Source of the DNA: Epsilonproteobacteria bacterium 4484_65
GTDB taxonomy: Bacteria; Campylobacterota; Campylobacteria; Campylobacterales; Sulfurovaceae
Direction of reading: 5' to 3'
Assembly (NCBI GenBank): GCA_002085305.1
Contig: NATJ01000109.1
Span: 1 to 5,107, forward strand
DNA: 5,107 nt
In this document: piece by piece, positions 1 to 5,107 of the stretch
How positions within the stretch are numbered: position 1 is the stretch's first letter
Layout: each line of letters starts with the position of its first letter
Position numbers and translations under genes: made by a program
The notes under the pieces: model-generated
What the model was told of the DNA's origin: nothing
What the model saw: only the letters and a program-made list of their open reading frames with translations
Databases searched by the model: none

Positions 1-179
1 TAGTGAATGCTGCCAACGAAGAAGCAATTAAAGCATTTCAAGAAGAGAAGTGTTCATTTTTCGGGATGAGCGAGATGATTTTGGATGCCTATGAGAAATT
101 TAAAGATGTGAAAGCAACAAATATAGATGAAATTGTAGCCATAGATGCAGAGGTCAGAGCATATGCTAATCAATTGTAG
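1..179 (+). CDS. dxr: 1-deoxy-D-xylulose 5-phosphate reductoisomerase, C-terminal fragment
   Basis: This is the last 58 codons (from base 3) of a gene that begins before the window, ending in TAG at 177-179. The fragment opens with VNAANEEAIKAF, which matches the conserved NAANE segment near the C-terminus of Dxr. It continues through a helical stretch (FFGMSEMILDAYEKF) and an IDEIVAIDAEVR segment typical of the C-terminal helical domain. Dxr is a cytosolic NADPH-dependent enzyme that converts 1-deoxy-D-xylulose 5-phosphate to 2-C-methyl-D-erythritol 4-phosphate, the first committed step of the MEP isoprenoid pathway. The catalytic and NADPH-binding regions lie upstream and cannot be inspected. 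The reading frame is intact to its natural stop. In Campylobacter I recall dxr lying close to tsaD, which fits the genes that follow here. The identification rests on a short piece but the motif is distinctive. Confidence 0.87.
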   Translation, partial: VNAANEEAIKAFQEEKCSFFGMSEMILDAYEKFKDVKATNIDEIVAIDAEVRAYANQL

Positions 180-180
180 A

Positions 181-240
181 GTGGATTTATCCACCATGAA
201 TCTAGGCTTAGATTTTATTTTGACGGTGGATAAATCCACC
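181..240. repeat. Nested inverted repeat (three palindromic units) after dxr
   Basis: The arm at 181-195 (GTGGATTTATCCACC) is the exact reverse complement of 225-239 (GGTGGATAAATCCAC), a perfect 15-bp inverted repeat around a 29-base centre. Each arm is also close to palindromic by itself: GTGGAT-TT-ATCCAC at 181-194 and GGTGGAT-AA-ATCCACC at 225-240. The centre holds a third hairpin, AATCTA-GGCT-TAGATT at 199-214, followed by a T-rich run (TTATTTT). The element starts two bases after the dxr stop and ends 16 bases before the hydrolase start, so it fills most of the gap. It could fold in RNA as a long stem with an inner hairpin or as two to three small hairpins, or act in DNA as a pair of protein-binding sites. 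Its position suits a weak terminator or processing site for dxr, but no strong U-tract follows the outer stem at 240. The repeat is certain; its function is not. Confidence 0.9.
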
Positions 241-256
241 TTACACGAGACAAACG

Positions 257-793
257 ATGACACATAAGACCCTTATTTTACATGGCTGGGGTGGGTCTGA
301 TGCACCACATTGGCAAGCAGAACTAGCTGCAGAAATAGCCAAAAACTACGGTACAGTCTCATTCCCACTACTAGACAATTGCCATTTCCCAAGTAAAAAC
401 AGATGGGTAAAGCAAGTTAAACAGATACTTGAAGAGTTCAAACCAGACACTGTTGTCTGCCATTCTCTTGCCAATACCCTCTGGTTTTGGCTCTGCCAGG
501 AAGAGATACCTCAAGTCAAAAGACTTTTTATGGTTTCTCCTCCAAGCCTTACAACAAAAGAAGCTACGATCAAAACTTTTTTTCCTTGTAAAATGCCAGA
601 TACACTCTATGCCAAAGAGGTACAAATGATAGTCTCAGACAATGACCCTTACATCGAAACAGCTGAAGCAAAAACGATGGCGGAACATTATGATATCCCT
701 TTAACCATTATCAAAGATGCCGGTCATATCAATGCCGATAGCGGTTATGGTAAATGGGAACTTATAGAAAAACTTGTATTGGACAGATCATGA
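257..793 (+). CDS. RBBP9/YdeN-type alpha/beta serine hydrolase
   Basis: This 178-residue protein resembles the small serine hydrolases of the RBBP9/YdeN family (Ser_hydrolase, PF06821), which consist of one compact alpha/beta-hydrolase domain. The N-terminus has the family-like LILHGWGGS...HW segment (residues 6-19), forming the first strand and oxyanion loop. The likely nucleophile is Ser70 in VVCHSLAN, the likely acid is Asp130 in VSDNDPY (Asp128 is the alternative), and the likely base is His157 in [11 protein letters not shown]. The nucleophile elbow reads C-H-S-L-A, so both glycines of the usual G-X-S-X-G are replaced. No signal peptide or membrane segment is visible, so it should be cytosolic. 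Length is usual for the family. The ATG at 257 is the first sensible start, though only a weak purine stretch (CGAGA, 246-250) precedes it. The stop overlaps the tsaD start by four bases, suggesting translational coupling. The substrate cannot be deduced; family members include esterases and proteins with no known substrate. Confidence 0.85.
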   Translation: MTHKTLILHGWGGSDAPHWQAELAAEIAKNYGTVSFPLLDNCHFPSKNRWVKQVKQILEEFKPDTVVCHSLANTLWFWLCQEEIPQVKRLFMVSPPSLTTKEATIKTFFPCKMPDTLYAKEVQMIVSDNDPYIETAEAKTMAEHYDIPLTIIKDAGHINADSGYGKWELIEKLVLDRS

Positions 794-1803
794 TCTTAAG
801 CATTGAGTCAAGCTGTGATGACAGTGCCATAGCCATCACTGAAATAGCCACAAAAAAAGTCCTCTACCATAAAAAAATTTCCCAAGAAGTAGAACACTCC
901 TGTTATGGGGGTGTAGTACCTGAACTTGCATCACGACTTCATGCTGTAGCACTCCCAAAGTTACTTAAAGAGACCAAACCCTACTTTAAGAAACTCAAAG
1001 CAGTAGCCGTAACCAATCAACCAGGATTAGGCGTGACGCTGCTTGAGGGCATCGCCATGGCAAAAACTTTAGCTACCTTAGAAGATATCCCTCTTATTGC
1101 CGTACATCATCTCAAAGGGCATATTTACTCTCTTTTCATAGAAAAAGAGTCTACCCTTCCCCTTCTTGTACTTCTCATCTCAGGAGGGCATACACAGGTC
1201 ATAAGAGTGGAAAGTTTTGAGCGTATGGAGATACTTGCTACCAGTATAGATGACTCTGTAGGTGAAAGCTTTGACAAGTGTGCCAAGATGATGGGGTTAG
1301 GGTACCCTGGTGGTCCGCTAATAGAAGCGCTTGCGCTTAAAGGTGATGAAGATCGTTTTGATCTACCCATACCACTACGAAACTCTCCACTTATAGCCTT
1401 TTCACTCTCCGGACTAAAAAATGCTGTACGATTAAAAGTAGAAGCTTGTGGAGGCAAAGAAAACATGAGCGAACAAGACAGAGCTGACCTCTCTGCTTCT
1501 TTTCAAAAAGCAGTCAAGTTACACCTACTTCAAAAAAGCAAAAAGATCTTTGCAAAAGAAGAGATAAAAGACTTTGCCATTGTAGGTGGCGCCTCTGCCA
1601 ATAGATACATACGGAATGCCTACGAAAACCTCTGTAATGAATTTGATAAAACCCTTCATGTTGCGCCGTTAGTATATTGTTCTGATAATGCCGCTATGAT
1701 AGGCCGCTATGCCCTTGAAGCCTATCAAAAAAACCAATTTATAGACCCAAACCAAATAGATATAGTAAGTACCAAAAAACAACAGAGTGGAATGCTACTG
1801 TAA
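790..1803 (+). CDS. tsaD: tRNA N6-threonylcarbamoyladenosine synthase subunit TsaD
   Basis: TsaD (formerly Gcp/YgjD, once misnamed a glycoprotease) transfers the threonylcarbamoyl group from threonylcarbamoyl-AMP to A37 of ANN-decoding tRNAs, working with TsaB, TsaE and TsaC. The 337-residue protein shows the ASKHA-fold motifs in order: [15 protein letters not shown] at the N-terminus, the metal-binding HLKGH (His107, His111), [11 protein letters not shown] (129-138), [23 protein letters not shown] (154-176, equivalent to the DDAxGEAFDK family motif), [11 protein letters not shown] (204-214), [11 protein letters not shown] (265-275) and [10 protein letters not shown] (296-305) with metal ligand Asp299. 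An upstream in-frame ATG at 754 would add 12 residues before MILSIESS. I reject it because family members start right at this strand and the ATG at 790 has TTGGA (779-783) six bases upstream. The 790 start overlaps the hydrolase stop as ATGA. The gene looks intact and functional. Confidence 0.97.
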   Translation: MILSIESSCDDSAIAITEIATKKVLYHKKISQEVEHSCYGGVVPELASRLHAVALPKLLKETKPYFKKLKAVAVTNQPGLGVTLLEGIAMAKTLATLEDIPLIAVHHLKGHIYSLFIEKESTLPLLVLLISGGHTQVIRVESFERMEILATSIDDSVGESFDKCAKMMGLGYPGGPLIEALALKGDEDRFDLPIPLRNSPLIAFSLSGLKNAVRLKVEACGGKENMSEQDRADLSASFQKAVKLHLLQKSKKIFAKEEIKDFAIVGGASANRYIRNAYENLCNEFDKTLHVAPLVYCSDNAAMIGRYALEAYQKNQFIDPNQIDIVSTKKQQSGMLL

Positions 1804-1854
1804 GCCCCCTAAAATCAACCCCTTTCCTAAGCTATATTTAGCTAAAATAAATAC

Positions 1855-1860
1855 TATAAT
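1855..1860 (+). promoter_or_regulatory. Predicted -10 box of a gyrB promoter
   Basis: A perfect TATAAT lies 23 bases before the gyrB start in a strongly AT-rich segment (about 1831-1862). No TTGACA-like -35 box sits 16-18 bases upstream; the sequence there reads CTATAT. Sigma-70 promoters of epsilonproteobacteria commonly lack a conserved -35 and rely on the -10 plus AT-rich upstream DNA, so its absence is not disqualifying. Transcription would be expected to start around 1866-1868, giving a very short leader of about 16-18 bases that still includes the ribosome binding site. AT-rich DNA makes chance TATAAT matches fairly common, so this stays a prediction. Confidence 0.6.
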
Positions 1861-1870
1861 AATCCACAAA

Positions 1871-1876
1871 TTGGAG
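1871..1876 (+). promoter_or_regulatory. Ribosome binding site of gyrB
   Basis: TTGGAG, with GGAG at 1873-1876, lies seven bases before the ATG at 1884. It is the best Shine-Dalgarno match among the genes here and fixes the gyrB start. Related TTGGA sequences sit six bases before the tsaD start (779-783) and six bases before an ATG overlapping the gyrB stop (4188-4192). Confidence 0.8.
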
Positions 1877-1883
1877 TCTCAAT

Positions 1884-4199
1884 ATGGCAGAATATGGTGC
1901 TAGTAATATTAAAGTCCTTAAAGGGCTAGAAGCAGTAAGAAAAAGACCAGGTATGTACATTGGTGATACCTCAACAAGAGGACTTCATCACCTTGTGTAT
2001 GAAGTTGTAGATAACTCTATCGATGAAGCGATGGCAGGGTTTTGTGACACGATAAAAGTCACACTTACCAAAGCAGGTTCAGCTATTATCGAAGATAATG
2101 GTCGTGGTATTCCTGTTGCAGAGCATCCTACTGAGAAGATCTCAGCTGCTACTGTTGTACTTACTGTACTCCATGCCGGTGGTAAGTTTGATAAAGACAC
2201 CTATAAAGTCTCCGGTGGTCTTCACGGAGTTGGTGTTTCTGTTGTAAATGCCCTTTCTAAAGATCTGCACCTAACGATCAATCGTGATGGTCACACATAC
2301 GAACAAGATTTTAAAGAAGGTATCCCGCAAGAAGCCTTAGCTGAGACAGGCACCTCCCGTAAAAAAGGTACCAAGATAGAATTTTGGGCTGATGATACTA
2401 TATTCACTGAGGGTACCACTTTTCAAAAAGAGATCTTGATGAAAAGATTTAAAGAGTTGGCTTACCTCAACCCTAAGATCACCATTGATTTCAAAGATGA
2501 GAGAGATGGAACCAAAGAGCTTTTCCATTTTGAAGGTGGGATCAAACAGTTTGTTGAAGATATGAATACAAAAGATGTTATCTCCTCTGCGCAATTTTTC
2601 CAGGGAAAAGCAGATGACATCGAGATAGATATCGCTCTTATGTACTGTGATGCAGACTCTGAAAAATCACTCTCATTTGTAAACAATATCAAGACAGCTG
2701 ATGGCGGTACACACGAAGCAGGTTTTAGAGCAGGACTGACACGCTCTATGGCAAGCTACATCTCTAAAAATGCAAATGCTAAAGAGAAAGGTACTAAAAT
2801 TACAGGTGATGACTGCAAAGAAGGTCTCATAGCCATTGTCTCTGTACGTGTACCTGAACCACAGTTTGAAGGACAGACCAAAGGAAAACTCGGTTCTTCC
2901 TATGTACGTCCTTTGGTACAAAAGTTCTTCTCTGAAAACTTCAACAAATACCTTGAAGAAAATCCTATAGAAGCCAAAGCTATCATGGCACAAGTACTGC
3001 TTGCAGCCAGAGGTAGAGATGCGGCAAAAAGAGCAAAAGACCTGGTGAAACGTAAAGACTCCATGAGCATCGGAACACTGCCAGGTAAACTTGCAGACTG
3101 TCAAAGCAAAGACCCTGAAATTTCTGAGATCTACCTGGTGGAAGGGGATTCTGCCGGCGGTTCTGCTAAACAAGGACGTGATAGAGTATTCCAGGCGATC
3201 CTGCCACTCAAAGGTAAAATACTTAACGTTGAAAAAGCACGTTTAGAGAAGATCCTCAAGTCTGATGAAATTAAAAATATGATCACTGCCCTTGGTTGTG
3301 GTATAGGTGAAGAGTTTAATGAAGATAAACTCAGATACCATAAGATCATTATCATGACCGATGCCGATGTTGATGGGTCTCACATCCAAACACTTTTGAT
3401 GACTTTCTTCTTTAGATTCTTACAACCTGTTATTGAAAAAGGGTATCTGTACCTTGCACAACCACCACTTTACCGTTACAAAAAAGGGAAAAATGAGACC
3501 TATCTTAAAGATGATAAATCACTCAATGATTTCCTTATCGAAAATGGTATTTCGGTGATAGAGAGTACAACAATGGGAGAAAACGATCTGATTGACCTGT
3601 TCAAACTTGTAGCCTATTATAAGATGACACTCAGAGAGATAGAGAAACGTTTTGCACTGCCTGAAGCACTACGTTACATGATAGAAAATCCTGATATCAT
3701 CGGTACTTCAAATAAAGAATTGGCAAAAACAATCGAAAAGTATATTGATGTACTTGGATACAATATCCTCAATAAAACCATTACAGAGGACAAACTACAT
3801 TACTTTGTTCAAACCAACGATGGTCTTGAAGAACTTATCATTGATGAAGTACTCTTCACAAACCCTCATTACAATGAAGCGATCCATATCCACCAAAAGA
3901 TTCAAGATCACATTACAGATGAGTTTAAAGATCAAGACCTTCTTGCACTCTTTGACGAAGTTGAGAGTACAGCAAAAAAAGGTGCATACATTCAACGATA
4001 CAAAGGTCTTGGGGAGATGAACCCTGAACAACTTTGGGAAACGACCATGACACCGGAGAATAGAAGACTTCTGCAAGTGAAGATAGATGATATCGAAGAA
4101 GCTAGTGATACCTTTACCCTCTTTATGGGTGATGAAGTTGAACCAAGAAGAAACTACATTGAAAGCCATGCTAAAGATGTAAAACACTTGGATGTTTAA
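1884..4199 (+). CDS. gyrB: DNA gyrase subunit B
   Basis: GyrB is the ATPase subunit of the A2B2 type IIA topoisomerase that introduces negative supercoils. The 771-residue protein is complete and near the usual length for epsilonproteobacterial GyrB. The GHKL ATPase domain shows general base Glu40 and Asn44 in YEVVDNSIDEAMAG, Asp71 in EDNGRGIP (adenine contact), and GGLHGVGVSVVNALS. Arg134, equivalent to the coumarin-contacting Arg136 of E. coli, is kept. The transducer domain carries QTKGKLG with Gln331 and Lys333 contacting the ATP gamma-phosphate. The Toprim domain has YLVEGDSAGGSAKQGRDR with Glu420 and MTDADVDGSHI with Asp493 and Asp495 as metal ligands. The C-terminus has YIQRYKGLGEMNPEQLW and the ending FMGDEVEPRRNYIE that separates GyrB from many ParE proteins. 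The start is set by TTGGAG seven bases upstream and the MAEYGASNIKVLKGLEAVRKRPGMYIG opening (this motif spans residues 1-27). It follows tsaD after an 80-base gap with its own predicted promoter and probably continues into the downstream gene. Confidence 0.98.
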   Translation: MAEYGASNIKVLKGLEAVRKRPGMYIGDTSTRGLHHLVYEVVDNSIDEAMAGFCDTIKVTLTKAGSAIIEDNGRGIPVAEHPTEKISAATVVLTVLHAGGKFDKDTYKVSGGLHGVGVSVVNALSKDLHLTINRDGHTYEQDFKEGIPQEALAETGTSRKKGTKIEFWADDTIFTEGTTFQKEILMKRFKELAYLNPKITIDFKDERDGTKELFHFEGGIKQFVEDMNTKDVISSAQFFQGKADDIEIDIALMYCDADSEKSLSFVNNIKTADGGTHEAGFRAGLTRSMASYISKNANAKEKGTKITGDDCKEGLIAIVSVRVPEPQFEGQTKGKLGSSYVRPLVQKFFSENFNKYLEENPIEAKAIMAQVLLAARGRDAAKRAKDLVKRKDSMSIGTLPGKLADCQSKDPEISEIYLVEGDSAGGSAKQGRDRVFQAILPLKGKILNVEKARLEKILKSDEIKNMITALGCGIGEEFNEDKLRYHKIIIMTDADVDGSHIQTLLMTFFFRFLQPVIEKGYLYLAQPPLYRYKKGKNETYLKDDKSLNDFLIENGISVIESTTMGENDLIDLFKLVAYYKMTLREIEKRFALPEALRYMIENPDIIGTSNKELAKTIEKYIDVLGYNILNKTITEDKLHYFVQTNDGLEELIIDEVLFTNPHYNEAIHIHQKIQDHITDEFKDQDLLALFDEVESTAKKGAYIQRYKGLGEMNPEQLWETTMTPENRRLLQVKIDDIEEASDTFTLFMGDEVEPRRNYIESHAKDVKHLDV

Positions 4200-4288
4200 T
4201 GCTATTATCTGAACTGGAAGATTATCTATTTTCTAATGAATGCCAGCGTAAAAGAGACCCTGCTGGATCAGGCAACCCAAGGTTTTAA
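4199..4288 (+). other. Short 29-codon ORF overlapping the gyrB stop; possible broken 5' end of the GGDEF-EAL gene
   Basis: An ATG at 4199-4201 shares its A with the gyrB TAA (TAATG) and has TTGGA at 4188-4192, six bases upstream, the same arrangement as at tsaD. It encodes 29 residues beginning MLLSELEDYLFSNE and stops at 4286-4288. The first 12 residues look like a natural acidic, helix-prone N-terminus; the remainder (QRKRDPAGSGNPRF) looks like out-of-frame reading of the GGDEF gene. A tandem AATG AATG at 4235-4242 lies exactly where the frames would have to join, and removing one copy gives SNASVKET, linking both frames. It may be the original start of the downstream gene, a coupling leader peptide, or chance. 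Confidence 0.45.
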
Positions 4289-5107
4289 TCAAAAAGCTTT
4301 TGCTAAAAGACTGCAAGACTCTAAACCTAAAACCCTTGCTTTGATCATCATAAAAAACCTTTCAACCATCAGTCAAAATTATGGTGACGGGGAAGTGGAT
4401 GCAGTACTCTACACTATCATTCAAAAGTTGAACCTCAAATTTCAACAAGAAGGTTTAGACAAAGCCCTCATAGGAAGACGTTATGGTGCCGAATTTATTA
4501 TTGCACTGGATGAAAAACATGCAGATCTAGAAAAAATTCTAAAAGAATTTACCCAAGAAAATGTAATTATCAATAACATTGAAGTAGATTATACATTTGC
4601 TATTGTAACCAACACAGGTAAAGATTTTCAACAAATTATTTTACAACTTAAAGATATTATTGCAACACAGTTTGAAAAAAACGTTAAGGAAAAGAATATT
4701 CCTGTCACCAAGGATGCGGCTGAGATATCAAATATGGAAAAGGCGATTATTGCTTCCATTAAAAATAATAATCTTCTTCTTAGCTTCAGACCTCTTCTCA
4801 ATACCAAAAATAATGTTATAGATATTTATGAGATCGCCGCTAAACTCAATGCAGAGCAAGTAGGAAATATTTTACCCAGGGTTTATCTTCCCGTCATTAA
4901 TCGTTTAGGACTAGGAAGAGAGTATGATTTTACACTGCTTAAGCATATTGTAGACCTCTTACCTTTAGTAGATAAAAGTATTTCTTTTACTTTCAACCTC
5001 TCTCCTTTTTCATTGAGGGATCCCTCATTTCAAGAAAAAATTTTTAGCTATCTAGATCAAAAAGAGATTGATCCTTCTCGTCTGATCATACAATTGTATG
5101 AACGAAA
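4236..5107 (+). CDS. Degenerate GGDEF-EAL domain protein, 3' end outside the window
   Basis: The open frame runs from ATG 4236 to the window edge (290 residues). Residues about 9-165 match a GGDEF (diguanylate cyclase) fold: DQATQGFNQKAF (11-22) stands for the D-LTGL-NR-F opening, and RRYGAEF (81-87) for the R-x-GGDEF loop. The signature is YGAEF, and the DxD metal ligands on the first strand read I38-I39-K40, so cyclase activity is unlikely. From about 168 an EAL phosphodiesterase-like domain begins: FRPLL (184-188) for YQPIV, YEIAAKL (198-204) for the EALxR motif, FNLSPFSL (253-260) with the conserved Asn254, and IIQLYE (284-289) where the usual ExxE has Gln286 in place of the first Glu. 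Both domains therefore look non-catalytic. A c-di-GMP-binding or protein-interaction role is possible but inferred. No Shine-Dalgarno precedes 4236 (nearest GGAAG is 15 bases away), so the start is uncertain; see the ORF at 4199. No membrane segment is visible in this part. Confidence 0.8.
   Translation, partial: MNASVKETLLDQATQGFNQKAFAKRLQDSKPKTLALIIIKNLSTISQNYGDGEVDAVLYTIIQKLNLKFQQEGLDKALIGRRYGAEFIIALDEKHADLEKILKEFTQENVIINNIEVDYTFAIVTNTGKDFQQIILQLKDIIATQFEKNVKEKNIPVTKDAAEISNMEKAIIASIKNNNLLLSFRPLLNTKNNVIDIYEIAAKLNAEQVGNILPRVYLPVINRLGLGREYDFTLLKHIVDLLPLVDKSISFTFNLSPFSLRDPSFQEKIFSYLDQKEIDPSRLIIQLYER

Noticed and set aside
220..246. Promoter for the hydrolase: TTGACG at 220-225 with TTACAC at 241-246, the second palindrome lying between as an operator
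   Set aside because: The spacer is only 15 bases and TTACAC is a poor -10, so I do not list it as a feature.
754..789. In-frame upstream ATG giving TsaD a 12-residue extension
   Set aside because: The extension precedes the conserved first strand at which TsaD proteins start, it would overlap the hydrolase by 40 bases, and the ATG at 790 has better spacing to TTGGA.
1125..1466. 113-residue antisense open frame inside tsaD
   Set aside because: It is complementary to conserved tsaD motifs and has low-complexity, serine- and proline-rich composition typical of shadow frames.
1828..1846. Small hairpin AGCTA-TATT-TAGCT between tsaD and gyrB as a terminator
   Set aside because: The stem is only five bp and AT-rich, and it is followed by A-rich rather than T-rich sequence, so it should not terminate transcription.
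2673..3173. 166-residue antisense open frame inside gyrB
   Set aside because: It is the complement of a strongly conserved gyrB segment, has cysteine- and phenylalanine-rich composition with no recognisable motif, and has no clear start signal.
3795..4187. 130-residue antisense open frame at the 3' end of gyrB
   Set aside because: It lies wholly opposite conserved gyrB codons (including the KGLGEMNP region), matches no family I recognise, and is explained as a shadow.
1..5107. CRISPR array, insertion sequence, tRNA gene or toxin-antitoxin pair
   Set aside because: I found no spaced direct repeats, transposase-like frame, cloverleaf or paired small genes; nearly all of the window is explained by the five protein genes.

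Overview
The window is a compact, moderately AT-rich stretch of bacterial chromosome with every gene on the + strand. The protein sequences (a 771-residue GyrB, a 337-residue TsaD, and a dxr - small gene - tsaD arrangement like the one I recall from Campylobacter) suggest a Campylobacterota (epsilonproteobacterial) organism, perhaps near Sulfurovum or Sulfurimonas. That placement is inferred from family resemblance, not from a search.

Layout: (1) 1-179 is the C-terminal end of dxr (DXP reductoisomerase, MEP isoprenoid pathway). (2) 180-256 is a short gap almost filled by a nested inverted repeat. (3) 257-793 is a small RBBP9/YdeN-type alpha/beta hydrolase of unknown substrate. (4) 790-1803 is tsaD (tRNA t6A37 synthesis), overlapping the hydrolase stop by four bases (ATGA). 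(5) 1804-1883 is a short gap holding a consensus TATAAT and a good ribosome binding site. (6) 1884-4199 is gyrB, complete, with all key catalytic residues. (7) From 4200 to the window end lies a degenerate GGDEF-EAL (c-di-GMP-type) protein that runs off the edge.

The hydrolase and tsaD are probably translated from one message. gyrB appears to have its own promoter, and the GGDEF-EAL gene probably reads through from gyrB. Apart from co-transcription there is no obvious shared pathway: the genes are housekeeping functions (isoprenoid precursor, tRNA modification, DNA supercoiling) plus a likely non-catalytic signalling protein.

I see no mobile element, CRISPR array, tRNA or rRNA gene, or recognisable new defence or biosynthetic system. 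The points most worth a second look are the start of the GGDEF-EAL gene, where an AATG tandem duplication may have broken the reading frame, the loss of catalytic motifs in both of its domains, and the nested palindromes after dxr.
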